From: Saururus chinensis
Taxonomy: Eukaryota; Streptophyta; Magnoliopsida; Piperales; Saururaceae
Assembly: GCA_035235625.1 (NCBI GenBank)
Contig: CP141148.1
Coordinates: 15,501,057 to 15,565,056 of the forward strand
Direction of reading: 5' to 3'
DNA length: 64,000 nucleotides
Of the stretch, positions 1 through 13,329 are shown in pieces (the stretch's first letter is position 1; every line of letters begins with the position of its first letter). The translations under genes and the position numbers were made by a program. The notes beneath the pieces are model-generated. The model was not told where the DNA came from. It searched no databases and was given only the letters and a program-made list of their open reading frames with translations.

Positions 1-2870
1 AGCTTGAACTTAAAGCTCAACTTTAAGTTCGAGTCGGGCTTAAGTTAAGTTTAATTGGAATAGCTTGCAAGTCGGCTTGACTTGTTGATGTCAAGTCTAG
101 GAGCATGTGATAGTTGATTTTTAACTTCTCAGCGAGAAAATTTTAAGTGTGCGTCACACATCCTGTTGCCGTGTATTTTAACATTTAATGCATGACTCAG
201 CAATATTTATAACTGCGGCCCCGTTACACTACCATGATGAGTCGTTTTGTAAATAGTGAAACAAACCAAGGTGTGCGATGCATATTGAAAAATTTTAAAA
301 AATTTCTCAGAAAAACAAAAAAAAGCAAGTGATGGCTTTATGGGTAATTCATCAAGTTATAGAGGGTATTTTTGACTTTTCAATACATCGGCAACTGTTC
401 CACATAATTCCTCTGTAGACGAAAATGGGTATATAAAAAGATCTCTGTGTACGAAATGGGGAACATAACCAAATTGAATTTCGAATTGCACTTCTTCTCC
501 TTCTTGAAATTTTGGATGGAAGTTTCTTGGTGGACTCCAGGTAAACATATGGAACTTGTTTAGAAATTACTTGTAGAACTTGTTTAGAAATTACTTGTAG
601 GCTCTGTCCAGAAAGTTTGTTTGCAAGCAGTTGATTCATTATTCTTCTGGATTGGAATTCTTCATTAAGTCAAATAGTTTTGTTTGCAAGTATTTGTACC
701 TTTTCTTTTCTGGTTTGTAATTATGTGCTGCGTCAGCAAGGTTCAACTAATTTTCATTATTAAACCTTTGGTAGCGTTGATTTAAATATTATAATAATTT
801 TCATGATTAACCCTTTGGTAGCGATGATTTAAATATTATAATAATTTTTTCTTAATAGCTCGATCTATTGGGAAACTTAGTTAGTTAACACCTTTGATGA
901 TATATATTTCTCAAATATAATTCTATTAGGCATTTGTCTCTCAATACTTCAGATTTTTTTGGTGTGACATGAAGGTTATTTACCTTTAAAATCAAAGATT
1001 AAAGAAAAAAATAAATCACAGAGAAAAATTCCTCTATAAAACGCTGCAATATATACATATATTACAGTTGAGAGAAAAGCAAATGCTAGGACTTCTAACA
1101 GATTGGCCTGTCTGACTATGCTAATATTATTAGCTGTATTTATGACTTAATGATATGTTATGTGATTATGAAGTGACCTGTTAATATGTACTTTGGGTAT
1201 CACAAGCGGTGATATTTCAATCATACAGTGCACATTACTCAAGGTTAGGCGGGTATGAATTAACGGCCTGCTTTCTCTATTAATGTGTCTAGACTCATGT
1301 TGGTGCACATGAGCCCAGGCTCATGTTGCATTAACTAATTCAGTTTATTTTAATTTTTGAATTTAAAATATTAATATAAGATGAAAAGTGTATTATACAT
1401 AGGAAAAGGTTAACATGAGCCCAATGTTCATGAGATCTCAATCTAGTTGTTTGAGTTAACAGAGAGATGGGTGGTTGGTTCAAACCCACATGCTCCTAAA
1501 AAATATCTTATGTCCAATCAATATTCCAAGGTGAGCGAAGCCTGGGATTATGTTGGCGAGCTCAAACCCAAGCTCATACTAATGGGACTCAAATATTGGT
1601 TCTAATGAGTTCAAATAGACACAAGTCAAAAAATTGTCCAAACTTCCCATGAGACATGCATCTATTTCCTCTAACAAAATGAGAGACCATCATTCTTGAA
1701 AATATTAAAAAGTAATATGTATAATGGAAGGAGTTGAAACACAAAAAACATGAAAGCTATATCGAAATATTAACATAAGATCAACCTCACGAAGCTTCCA
1801 TGAGGTTGGTTTTATAGATATGCATTTTACCAATATGTGTAGAGGTTAGGACTAAGGGAAATTAAAAGAGTATCATGAAAACTAGGGATAAACAAATTTT
1901 TGACCCTTTTGGATGTGTGAGCCCCCTTCATTACACTATTTAATTACCTATTCAAATCAATGGTTGAGATTATATTTTTTTATTTTAATTTATGGAAGTC
2001 ACAAAAAGAAGTAGAACCAATTAAGATTTAAAAATATACTTTGATGATGTAGGTCAATAAAATTTAGTATCATTGTAATATATAAGAAATATTTACTTAA
2101 TCTCATCAATTTTGAACCATTGATTTATGGTTGGAAATTTGATTAGCCTTGATAAGTGGATCTTGCTTATCGAAATTGACTAAAAATTTACATGGAGTTT
2201 ACTCTCATAATTTACTACTCATTCCCCTTAGTCCCACACATTTGATGGTAGTTTTATAAAAATGACCTTACAAGGATCTACCACATAAAAGTTTGTATCA
2301 GGTTGACCTTATGGTAAACCTCTCACTCTCATATCAAGTCAACTTGATCAACTCTATATCTGGTTGAATTATTTAGAGAGCCCATTTGGGTCACGTCAAA
2401 TGGGGGTATAGGACCAAGGGGGATGCATGACAACTATATGAAAAAAAAGATTAATATATATTGGGCCAATTTTAATAAGTGGGGCCCGCTCATTAAGGCA
2501 GGTTAAAATTTTAACCCTAAATCAATGACTTAAATTTAATGTAGTTTAAATAAATGATCTTATATATTGAAATGACCTCAAATTTTATAGACCTACATTT
2601 TCAAATAAGATATTTAAATCCTAATTAGTTCTGCACCTATTGTACAACTCTAAAGACCTAATAAAAAATGTAATCTCAACTGTTGATTTGATTGTGAGAT
2701 TGAAGCATCGTGATGAAGGAGGCCCATATGTTCAAATGGGCCCAAAATTTATGGCCCCCTATTTTCTATGATGCTCTTTTTATTTTTTGTAGTCTCACGC
2801 TCAACAAATATTGGTAAGATCAATATTTTGTAAATCAACCTAATAAACTCTTTTATTAAGTTGACTTGAG
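1..2870. other. gene-free AT-rich intergenic DNA
   Basis: No reading frame with a recognisable domain is present; the longest (about 95 codons, minus strand, 352-639) is low-complexity and has no family resemblance. The first 70 bases carry GCTTGAACT/CTTAAGTT-type words like those at 2920-3075, so the left edge may sit inside an old repeat. Short stretches around 1290-1340 resemble the right arm of the hairpin at 59906-60088, with GAGCCCAGGCTCATGTT against GAGCCCGGGCTCATATT. Confidence 0.6.
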
Positions 2871-2919
2871 CTTACCTTTTTCCTTATATATATATAACTA
2901 AAGTCAAACCCGACCACAA

Positions 2920-3075
2920 GCTGAGTTGAAGGTTTTCTCGAGCTTAGGTTTTTTCAAGCTGAGCTCATGTATGATTGAGTTTGACTTCTAACTTTGAGTT
3001 CTAGTCAAGCTTGAACTGAGTCGAATTGAGCAAATTTAGCCCACGAACCAGCTTGGCTTGTTAACACCCTTATAG
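2920..3075. mobile_element. possible hAT-type terminal region
   Basis: The segment is rich in AGCTTGAACT/GAGCTCA words and ends in GCTTGTTAACACCCTTATA. Its reverse complement, TATAAGGGTGTTAACAAGC, resembles the TAGGG(G/C)TGTAAAC ends of plant hAT elements. No matching left end or 8-bp duplication is visible; a partner end could lie left of the window. Family assignment is an inference from the terminus alone. Confidence 0.25.
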
Positions 3076-3869
3076 GATAATATATGGGTTTTGTACCAAT
3101 ATAAAACGTACTGTCCTTTGATTTAACGAGTCCACATATCAATGGATCTAAAATTAGCATAGTCCGATTCATAAGGCTTTCAAAGTGTGGTGATCCAGGA
3201 CTAGTGTTGTAACACCACGATCCGCGATCTAACTTGGCCCGGGGGATCTGAAAACAAAATCGGAGTAAACGTTTCCAAATTTATCTAGGAGCAGCTTTTG
3301 TGTGCGAGAGTTGTAACATTTCTCTATACACTATAGATATTTAGTACTTCGTCGCACACGTAGACCATAACAAACCTATATTTATAACTAATTTGGATTG
3401 GGTCAACATTGTCATAGCCTACGTACTTATCAGATAACATCTATGATGTTATTCCGATAAGATTAAATTCGAACGTAGTTTTTTCTAATGGCTAATATAT
3501 GCGTCAGACATTAGAAATCATCTGTTTTATAATACTTATATCAGAATAAATCATTCGTAGTCAGATGAAAATCATTATAGTCAAACAAAGCTAATGAATC
3601 ATCAGTCATGCATCAGATAAGTCATTAGCATCAAACAACTCTTTCTTTCACAGAACAGAGCAGAACATATTCGATCATTGGATTCAAACAACTCTTTTTT
3701 TTTCACATCAAAACATAGTAGAGAAAATCATACAAATTGACTTAGAGCAAAGCATATATCTCATCTAAATAAGATGCATATACATTCACAAAAATATGCA
3801 TGAAAAAATAAAGTGAAAAACACTTATTCCATTGAGATTTCTGGAAGTAGCAGCATTTAGAGTTGTTCC

Positions 3870-4420
3870 TTCCTTTTGGGCAACCCCCCCTTCAGGTCCG
3901 AAGATGGTGGCCAGAGCCCTCTCTTACTCCGGCACATTTATCTCTTTCTTGCTTGAAGGCGGCAGACAAAACTTCACCTCACCCGAGGCATTTCTCTCAT
4001 TGCTCCCAAAGGTGACGATCAGATTCTCCCATTTCCCAGGGCTTCTCTCTTTCTCTCACTACTCACCTGTAAGTAGCAGACAAAACCTCCTTTTTCTCAA
4101 GGCATGCCTCTCTTTTCGTGCCCATAGGTAAGAGACAAAAATTCCCCTTACCCAAAGGCGTGTCACTCTTTGCAGGCCAAAGGCGGTGGATATAACCTAC
4201 CCTTTCCCTAGCTAGAGACATCTCTCTCTCTCTCTTTCTCTCTCTCCCTCTGTTGCCCATTGGCGGAGGACAAAGCCTCCTTTTCTCCAGGCCACTTCTC
4301 TTGTTACGGCATGACAGCAAAGGACGAAGCCTTCTCTTACTCTGGGCCACTTCTCTATCTTTGGGCCCAAGGGCATCAGACAGAACCTCCTTATGCCCCG
4401 GGCCGCTTCGCCCCTCTAGA
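3870..4420. repeat. degenerate minisatellite, ~60-70 bp units
   Basis: Imperfect tandem units share the order GGCGG(C/A)AGACAAA, then CCTCC or TTCACC, then TTTCTC-CAGGC(C/A)-CTTCTCT. About eight units can be followed, with a CT-rich run at 4222-4254. The array sits in what would be the U5 side of the minus-strand solo LTR. The open frames across it on both strands follow from the repeat composition and are not genes. Confidence 0.6.
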
Positions 4421-4551
4421 GTCGCCAACGCTAGGAATGGACCCTTCCATTTCTTAGAGCACCCTTGAATTACCTAAGAACGTCTATCGAATGGGTGAAA
4501 TCGGACTTAGAACGGGCAAAAAAAATCTCTCGGAATTTGAATAGCTCTTCT

Positions 4552-4561
4552 CTATTTATAG
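4552..4561 (-). promoter_or_regulatory. TATA box of the minus-strand LTR
   Basis: Minus strand reads CTATAAATAG, a near-consensus plant TATA box. It is framed by an inverted pair, GCTCTTC on one side and GAAGAGC on the other. Its place about 600 nt into the LTR suits a U3 promoter. Activity is not shown. Confidence 0.4.
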
Positions 4562-5163
4562 GGAAGAGCCACAGGTAGATCCAAGCACATGCATGAGCAC
4601 ACACCATACATTGCGTGCACATGAAACACATAGCACGGCCAGGCACTCTCGACTCGTCCCACAAATTCACTGGATGATGCGTGGACCACCACACGTGCGC
4701 AACGACATCTCACAATTGTGTAGGCTCACTACCACGGCCTGGCTCTACACATTGTGTAGAGTGGCTAATGTCAGTCGTTGGCGTTAGTGTGTACGTTAGT
4801 ATTTTGTCTTTGTCTAATATTTTTCTTTCTATTTCCAACTTTAAAATGTAATAATTCTTACCCCAAAGTTGGAATCACATGTTCTTCATATCGATGGATT
4901 TGTATCGACAAACCCTTTGAAACTAAATAGGTAGGTTATCTCTCACTTTTTAAGTAGGTCCTGCCCATGTGACATACTTCTTGAGCTTGTAACTTTCACT
5001 CTCAACTTCCGTTTTTCTTATTTTTTGACTTGTTATGCTCATTACTTATAGCTCTATGCACATATAGGGATTTCATTAATTAAAACCCCTTAAATACTAA
5101 CCAAAAATTCATAATTAATACTAACCCTTTGGGTTAGATGCAATAAAAAAATGGGGCATTATA

Positions 5164-6355
5164 GGTGCCATGCGTGTTATATACTATACATATAAAATCT
5201 CATGAGTTAAAGGCATGATATGCAGTCTTATATATAGAACAATGGTGGTTCTAGCTATGTTTCTGTATTAGATGATATAGTTTAGTCTATGGTGATGTAA
5301 ATTGTACATTTGCAGGCTCAAATATTGGAAAGTTTTTCTGTGCTCCTTAATAACAATGAGCCATGCGTAAGGATACATGGTGCATATGCTAGCACACATC
5401 AGCATAATTGGCCCTGACACTAATTGTGCTTGCATATGCACCATCAATTTTCTAGATGGATGGATCCCATCCTTTCATTACGCTAGTCTCACTGTCAATA
5501 GGGAACATAGAAAATGCTTCCCAAATGTTGCTCCTGAGATAATACATAATTGGCCAGTGTGCAAAAGGTGAGGCAAATGCGTCAAGAGTTAAACTTTGTT
5601 GGGTATTGTCAGTGGTAGCCTTGGGGTGAGCCCTTGTGGTGGGAACAAAAAAATATGCTTTTCAATCCCTCAAAAGCAATAATCATATGCAAACATAAAA
5701 CTCAAATACATGAGAATAAAAGAGATCCATCTAAAAGAGAATAAAATATTACTAAATTGCCCCTAGTTCGATTATATATATATATAATATAATATAATAT
5801 AAAGTGAGTGTATGTGTGCAACTCAAGCCTACCAAACTAAGGTGACACGTGTGCGAGGTGGTGGGTCTACCCCCACATAAGTAGACCCAAGTACCTTAAC
5901 CAGTTTACCCTAGCTAATGACAATCGACCAATATGGGCCGAGCCCATAACTTGGTTCAATAAACTTAGGTTTAGGTTGACACACATTTGAAGGACCGAAG
6001 ATATGGCAAGGAGGCGTGAGCCAATAAGTAGTGGACTGAAATTGAAATTTGAGTCAAGTAGATGCCCAAGTAAGCATCAAATTTCCCAAGTAACAATAAT
6101 ACCACTTCCAGACCACCAACGCTAGTGCTTTGGCTAACAACCACAAAACCAATGGCAAAGCCTATAGTAAAAATATCTATGTTTATTTTTCATAACAACA
6201 AAAAAAGTACAAATTATCCCTAATAATATTAATTAGTATAAATTATAATTATATCCAATGGACTAATTGTGAGTTTAATGCCTAGTTCGATTATCTAACA
6301 AAGATAAAGACTAAGAGATATGACATACTTGCTCAAAATTTTCTTATATAGCAAA
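5164..6355. other. intergenic DNA, no gene seen
   Basis: AT-rich sequence with a short TA-rich run near 5773-5802. No conserved domain or splice structure was recognised in any frame. Confidence 0.55.
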
Positions 6356-6359
6356 AAAA

Positions 6360-7380
6360 ATAAAGCTACTCTCTATGTGCAATCTTGATTAATCAATCTA
6401 ACCATAAAGCATAAAACATTCAAACCATGCATGAACACACAACGATTTAACATGAAAAACCCAAACTTAGGGGAAAAAACCATGACAGCCTCAAAAGGCC
6501 AAATCAATGTACTAGCAAGCAGGAACTTACATGACCCGAAAACAACCAACCAACCTCTTAACACAAATGAAAATGTCTTTTCTTTGTTTAGTCATCTTTG
6601 TTGTTAGCCTTCAAGTTTCTCCCCCAATCAAAACCATGAAGTTTTCCCTCTTCATGTTCCGTCTTTGTATGCTTCTAGAAACTTAATCAAAGACTCCTTC
6701 GATTCTTGCAACTCCTTAAGCTCATTTGTGTGTTGTGTTGTGAATTTCTCTTCACTTTAAGCTAATTGAATTGATCTTCAAAGCATATAGACAAATGAAA
6801 GTTATATACTATCAAAACTCAATAGAGTAGACTCATCAATTTCTCTCTATGCTAACAATGACTTCCCTCATTTTTTCCCATGTCCAAAATACCACTCATA
6901 TAGATAACTGAATTGGTTTGTGTTGGACCTTGATTAGGCATTAAATTCAACTCAGAATGACCTATTTTGGGAAACTACAAGCTTCGGCAATCAATTGCTA
7001 TAGTAATCAATCAATTATTTAACTCTCAACTTCATTTTACAACCAACTGCTATAGCACCCGATTGATTGCTATAGAAATAGATTGATCAATGCTACATTA
7101 CTGCTATAGTGTTGCTACAGTTTCAAAATTCAAACTTCTTCCTCATTAATCCTTTTTAATCCCAATCAATCTTAGATGAAAATTTTAGGTATTTATGCAA
7201 TTTTTCACTTATTCTTTTTCTCACACTTTAATATGATAAACCATTTATCCTAAGTGTGTGATGTGATGTGTCTTGAGTGTTTTTACTGGTGAAATTACTT
7301 TTGAGTCTTTTGATCAACTTCATCTTCACCATGTGTTTTTGAGCAACAAATATTAGATCCTATGACTCAAATTACACATC
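6360..7380. repeat. dispersed repeat, copy 1
   Basis: Resembles 45640-45960 in the same orientation. Shared landmarks in order are GATAGAGTAGACTCATC or AATAGAGTAGACTCATC, TCTCTCTA, TAACAATGACTT, and (A/G)TCCAAAATA(C/A)CACT. It carries several CAATCAATTGCTATAG-type words at 6980-7110. No coding domain is visible. It may be LTR or untranslated sequence of an element whose coding part is not in the window. Confidence 0.45.
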
Positions 7381-8624
7381 AATTTGACATTTTTTTATTC
7401 ACACCCTCTGACATCATTTCCACTGTCAAAGTATCACCATTGCCATAGCTTCGCTGGCACAACCTCCATGCCACTAGAGCTCTACCTTTGCATCTGTCAC
7501 GCCCAAGGTTTTTCCACACATTTACTTAAAAAAATTACAAATATTTTATTTCAAAATATGGATGTAAATCAAATGAAACCACAACATTCAAAACGTGTGA
7601 AAATAGTTTTTGTAAATTAATTGATCACCCGACAAAACCAATATTCTCAGGTGTGATCTAGAACGAAAACATATAAATAAAACCTGCCATGGCCATGGTC
7701 TTTAAAAACAAATACATCCCAAGTCTTTTTGAGTACAAGTTCTTCAATAGTCTGTGTTCTAATTCATACATATATGCACAAGTCCAAAAAATAATACATT
7801 TAATTCTCACCTTAATCAATACATGAGATCGTAGCACAAAAATCCACATAGCTTCACACAAATCTGTTAACTCAAGGTTGAGTAAAAATATTCCACTATG
7901 GGGAATAGTTCAATCCAAAAAGCTATCAATTGACCAACAAAAGCCTTTAGACAAAGGGACTAAAAATAGGGTGAGTATTTTCATATTTAGTAGGAAAATA
8001 CCCAGTAGGGGAATTAAATCAATGAACTTCGTAAGTTCATACATAGATGCATTCATGCAACCACACATTAAGCAAACAAAATATGAAACATAACTAAGGT
8101 CTCAAACACAAATCATCGTACTAGCTGAACTTACACTTACTCTTATGTCATACTCTTACACTTACACTCTGAATCAGAGTCGTACCAACTTACTAGTACA
8201 ATTGTACACTTACACTTACAACATACTCGTACGACCTTATTCATACGAACTTACTTGTATGACCTTACTCGTACAATCATACTCTTATACATAAATGTAC
8301 TCTTACGTCTTCCTTAGAAGCTCACACATACACTTACTTTGAATCTTACACATATTGCTTACTCAAAATTTGCTACATAAAACTTACTCTTATTGTCGTA
8401 CACATACTATCGACAACTAAAGCTCATTACAATTAACAAGCTCTAGCATCGGAAAGGAAATGAATGTCATTGGGGCGTCACCTTAACCTTCGCGGAGCAA
8501 CTAGACGCCATGGACTTTTTCGAAGGTAAGACACACCTATGCTCATGGGGCACATGATCAAACAAGTAAGAGCAAATCCATGATACTATTTACCTGAGTG
8601 CGCAAATGCCCACTCTCTGGGGCC

Positions 8625-8830
8625 ATACAGTGCCAACAAGGGCCATACAATGCCAACTAAGGGCGAAAAACATACAATGTCACTCTTGGGCAGGAATCTT
8701 ATAATGCCACTCTTAGGCAGAACATACAGTGTCATCTGTAGGTAGAAATATATATACAGTGCCATTTGTAGGCAGAAATATATACAGTGCCCAAAAAGGG
8801 CAAAAATTTACAGCGTTCTCAACAAAGCAT
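8625..8830. repeat. short tandem repeats, ~30 bp units, in copy A
   Basis: Repeated units of the form ACAGTGCCA(C/T)T(C/T)(T/G)(T/A)GGGCAGAAA, about six copies with drift. The same unit type occurs at 32560-32640 in copy B. They lie inside the LTR and code for nothing recognisable. Confidence 0.6.
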
Positions 8831-11800
8831 CAAACATCTAGGCCGAATACAATACCAAGACCAAATCCCGCAGGATAAAACCATGGCTAAACCAGGAAGG
8901 ACACTTAGTCGATTACTTATTGACTGGCTTAAACACGGAACTTAGTTCGTCAAAACCCTCAGTCTCAACTCACAATGTTATGGAATTAGGGCTATTTACC
9001 ATTCAAGTTTGTATTAGGTAACTTATGCATATATAATTATGCTTGGAACTACTTTTGTCTTACAATCTTTAGTCAATAAAGCTAGAACTACTCCTGTTCT
9101 GAAGCTCTAATCTACAAAAGTAACATTCTTTACTTAGCCCATCCCCCACCCTTACACTTACAGTCTTATGAATCTCAGGATAGCCTTACTTGTCAAACTC
9201 GAATTCCATACTCACACTCTTACTATCAATACTTACGGCCTTACATCTTACACCACCCGCCTTAAAATCAAATCATCTTACTCGAACTCCTCAAATGAAA
9301 CCCTTTAGACCTAAATCAAGTCATCAAACCCTTACTAATTTCTTACTCATTATTCTTCTGTTATAATTCATATTATGTATATTATGCATGTACAATTATG
9401 TTATTAATGCTCACTAACTCACAATCCCCCAAGACGCTTCGAACCTTAAGTCTTCTAAATTCATGCGTCCTCGAAGCCTCCAATTCATTGCTCCAACATG
9501 CTATCAGACTCAATCCAAATCAATCCCTCAATCTCATCAAGTCCAATCTTCGCTCGTCATTCATAAGTCTTCCCTCGCCTAGCATACAGTAGTAATTTCT
9601 ACATCATAATCCTTAAAATACCCCCTTCGACCAACTTATAATCAAACGCACGTGCTCATGCTCATTGACCACACAAATTTATCACATACTCAAATCACAT
9701 ACATATAATTCACCAACTACTAACTATCATATCTTTAGTCCTCGCTAACATATGCATGATTCACAGATATAAAGCATGCTCATTTAATTAGCATTTAACA
9801 TGCAAAGCATTAAGCTACAACCTTCTAACATGCTACTATACAATCAAAGCATGCTATCATGAAATTACGAGTTCAAGGTCCCCTACCTCATACCACGTGA
9901 GTTTGATGGCGAGCACATGACGGTGGCGGTGTTGAGGGCAGAATCGGTGGCCAAAAGCATCACACTAAGAGAGTTGCTATCTCGATAAGGTTAAACTAAT
10001 TTCCCTCGAAGCAAAGGTTGGGCTCACTAAGGTGACAAGACATAAGTTCGTGCCACTAGAAATGTCAAAAGCAACCACATAATGGGGGGTGACTAATAGG
10101 AGGTCGTCCAATGGTTAAAAATACTTTGTTGGCCTCAAAACATTAAAATAGACCGCGGACTACATCCAGCAGAAACAATTCTACATTGTCGAAGCCTCAC
10201 AACATGGCGGAGGGCTTGGTTGTGTACTCACGGACATAGGAGAGACTGAGGAGGGCTTTAATGGCCATATTGCCTAGTGGTGGAGTCATTCCATCGTCAT
10301 ATGCTGCAAAGGTGGTGCCTTTAACCTAAACTACACGCGCCACACATGTGTGCATAGTAAATGGGAAACCCTAGGGAAGGGTAGGTTGTCGGTTTGTTTC
10401 GAAATGACTCAGGCTGGTGGAAGTCAGATCCAACCACTCATGGGCGGAATCGGCTGTTGAACAATATATGCATGTTTTGTCACGACCAAACCCTAAAAGG
10501 GTGGTCTGTCACGAAAAAGGTAAGGTTTGCCAGTGGCGGTTCCCCAAACACAAGTTGAGGCTCTAAGGCTTGGCGTAGGTGGCTGACAAAGGCGACGACA
10601 TTTCTAATCGCTACCCACAACCAAATCATTATATGGGTGGTCGTGCATCAAGCACGTCTTATGTTAGAGGGTATGGGCACGACAACGGTCAAGTCTTCAA
10701 TGGCCCGAGTTTAATGGCTAATAATATTACTTCCCCTTGGAAGGACATGGATTCGGGGATTCTTTCCTTGCAAGTTATTGGTCATACATAATAGGAAGTG
10801 AGGGAGCAGAATTAAATTCGGGCCAGAAGTGCTGGCCCTTGCTGTCACTGCGCCGGGGCAAAACCCATGTTGGTCGGACCTACGGCCCAAATCCACGCAA
10901 TATCAAGTTGGACACGTTGGCTTGGGTTGGAGCGGGGCCCATCAACGGAAGTCAAAGACAAACCCCAAAGTTTAGGGGCATTTGGTGTGTGCAAAAGACG
11001 TGCAGAGGACGTCGAGAGCAGCGACCCCTTGCCGTTATTGGGTCAAGCCGACATCCGCAACTGTCTGCGGTAGAACAACCGATCAGAGAATTTAAGAGAC
11101 ATGATTTAGCAGGGTCGATAGTGTGCTGAGTTGGGGCAGTAGACACGCATTGGGCTAGGAATAGCTAGACGGGGTCGGGGGCTAGACCAAGAAGAAGACA
11201 CAATCCGATAGTCACTGGATCATGACAAGTCAAATGGACATCAGTGCGATGACGTCCGACAACGGAGAATGGATTCCACCAGAGAAAAGGGTAGATCTTT
11301 CTCTGGCCCAGGTTTGCTGGTCGAGCAAAATGGGACCAACTGGGTTAAGGGAGGCAAGACCTCAGCGCCTTGTTATCGTCAACTCGAGGTGGCATACCGA
11401 AGGTGGATCGGTGGTTTGTAGAAGACAGTGGAAACACAAGGCAAAAGACCATGGCGAAATTTCTGTCTAGATCAAAATTGGGTAGAGGAGGGGGTCAGGG
11501 AGGCAGCTGCCTTGCCATCGCCAGGCCAGGGGAGGGCCAAAGGCTAGCCGGCAACCAGTGGCACTGCCAGCTGCCACAACACACAGAAACACAAAAAAAG
11601 AATGTAGCTGGGTGTTTTAGCTCATGCCGGAGAAGGAGGGGCAGGGAGACCGGGATGCTAGTGGCTGGAGGTCATCTTGGCCTGGGTAGTTCTATGGCGG
11701 CGAGCTGGAGGACATGCAAGCAGTGGCAGCGGATTAGACCAACAAAAGAAAGCGAGGCTCACTGGACCGGATAGGGAAGAGGGAGGAAGGGTGCGGGGGC

Positions 11801-11968
11801 GGCCGACAAGGCCAGGCCAGGCCGAGGCGACGATAGTGGAATCGCCAGGCATAGGCCGACTAGGCGGAAGCCGGCGGCGGTGCCACTCCGGCCTCAAAGA
11901 GTGAAGGGGGCTTCCCCCTTCACTATGCAACCCGTGGTCATGCACACTGAGGCGCGCCCGATCTAATG

Positions 11969-11969
<1 letters not shown>

Positions 11970-12044
<75 letters not shown>
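11970..12044. repeat. (TA)n microsatellite, ~75 bp
   Basis: Uninterrupted alternating T and A lying inside solo LTR copy A close to its U3 end. Copy B lacks it at the matching place, so it grew after the family spread. The minus-strand frame of alternating Tyr and Ile across it is an artefact. Confidence 0.97.
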
Positions 12045-12046
<2 letters not shown>

Positions 12047-12504
12047 TCTCTTTCTTTCTTTCTGTTTATGTTCTCCCATGTCTCATCCAATTTTTGCGCC
12101 AAAAAATTTATGCGGTGCATTAAGGCCCTTGACCAGTGACTAAACACCATCCCGACTCTTACGGTTACAAATATCATGATCAATTAAAAATACGGGTACA
12201 CCAAAGTGTTAAATTTCTTTGTTGAAAATACGAACAGAAAATAGCAAAAAAATTGCAATAAATAGCATAAAATTATTTAAAAAATATAGGAAAATCAGGG
12301 ATGTTACAACATCCCACCCTTTGTCAGGGATTAGCCTTTAGAGACACTAAAACTTTGTTGGACCATGGTATGGGTTCGATCCCACATAGTCCACCCTATG
12401 TCATAGTTAGGGTGAGCCTGTATAGGCCATGGGGTTTAAGGATAGTGAGGGTGGTTGCACCGACCCCACAAAAATCATTGTATCACACGTTCTCTTGGGA
12501 CCCA

Positions 12505-13316
12505 CATCTCACACACACACACACACTAGCATGTGACTAGGGTGTGAATATTCACTTTATGGGTCCGGTCCTAGAATACATGTCCATAGTCAGACCTATG
12601 GTTAGCGAGGGGTCGACCCTACGCATGTAGGCTCAGGCCTCTGTGGGCTCAAAGAGTCAAAGTCTATACATGTTGTATCTGACCCTCTAGTTAATCCATA
12701 GTGAATTGATGTAGACCCATTGGATTAAGCCCATTAAAGTGAGGAGATATAAAAGGATAGAGAAGGGTGGGAAGATCCCTAATATCTTCCCCTCTCCCAT
12801 CACGCCCCCTCTCTTCTCCCTCCCTCTCTCTTGACGTGCTTGACAAAAGAGAAAGAGACAAGGGGCTGGCCACCTCCCCCTCTCTCCTTCATCATCTTCC
12901 TTCGTGAGGAGATCACCGTGGGATTTGTGCCAACATCTAGATCCATGAGGGGATTCACAAGAAGGGCTTAGGGCACTACATCAAAAGTTCTACACTCTAT
13001 TGCAAGGGATTTTGAAGGATCTATTTGTAAACAAGGTATTTCTCTCATCTTCTTATTGAGTTGTTATACAACTGTGAATCGGGTGTAAGCATGAAGGAAT
13101 TGGCATCCTAGGGCAAATCAGCCCCAAAGGTCAGTTAGTATCTTTTTTTGATTTAATTTCTAATTGATTAATTTCATCTTTAATATGTTTATTTCCTATT
13201 TTGAATTGAATTCCATATACATGTATAGAGATTGTTGAAAAGATTGGATTTTTCTCAAGTGAGCCACCACTGGGGCTCGTGCCCTAACCACCCCTCCACT
13301 CCAGTGCCACTCCACA
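12505..13316 (+). repeat. copia left LTR
   Basis: Aligns with 17933-18689. Shared words include GACTAGGGTGTG, TCTAGTTAAT(C/T)CATAGTG, CCCATTGGATTAAGCCCA, CTCTTGACGTGCTTGACAAA or CTTTTGACGTGCTTGACAAA, and GAGATTGTTGAAAAGATT. The 5' boundary is approximate. Confidence 0.75.
12748..12756 (+). promoter_or_regulatory. TATA box in copia left LTR
   Basis: TATAAAAGG about 240 nt into the LTR. The right LTR has TCTAAAAGG at the same place (near 18150), so its promoter is probably damaged. Confidence 0.5.
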
Positions 13317-13317
13317 G

Positions 13318-13329
13318 TTGTGTTGGAGC
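13318..13329 (+). other. copia primer-binding site (degenerate)
   Basis: TTGTGTTGGAGC directly after the left LTR. It looks like a decayed TTGGTATTGGAGC, the site used by the two gypsy elements in this window. That makes a match to the initiator tRNA-Met 3' end likely but imperfect. Confidence 0.4.

Larger units (their letters stand above)
3208..5163 (-). mobile_element. probable solo LTR, minus strand, ~1.96 kb
   Basis: Read on the minus strand, the segment starts TATAATGCCCC (a TGTAATGCCCC-like LTR start with one change) and ends GGTGTTACA. A good TATA box lies about 600 nt inside (4552-4561). No coding domains are present. Flanks are agtgt (3203-3207) and ggtgc (5164-5168), matching at 3 of 5 with both mismatches transitions, so the duplication is weak. 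The ends resemble those of the 4.8-5.0 kb elements elsewhere in the window. Alternatively it is an LTR left over from a truncated element. Confidence 0.42.
7495..12308 (-). mobile_element. solo-LTR-like element, family 1 copy A (4814 bp)
   Basis: On the minus strand it begins TGTAACATCCCTGATTTT and ends GGGCGTGACA, both typical of Tekay/Del-like gypsy LTRs. Flanks are gcatc (7490-7494) and acatc (12309-12313), 4 of 5 matching. No gag or pol domain occurs anywhere in it. Several blocks align with copy B (31140-36128). Examples are GGGTGAGTATTTTCATA and AAATACCCAGTAGGGG near 7970-8010, and GATGGCGAGCACATGACGGT near 9907, with a G(C)-rich tail after it. The best reading is a solo LTR left by recombination. 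A non-autonomous TRIM/LARD-like element is the alternative, but no internal PBS was found. Confidence 0.6.

Noticed and set aside
1436-1495. tRNA/SINE-like A and B boxes (GGTTCAAACCC)
   Set aside because: The B-box match is good, but no acceptor stem, poly-A tail or second copy was seen.
11658-12183. Frames with long Tyr-Ile repeats
   Set aside because: Translation of a TA microsatellite within a solo LTR.
12320-12400. B-box-like GGGTTCGATCCCAC
   Set aside because: There is no convincing A box or tRNA fold; a single motif is not enough.
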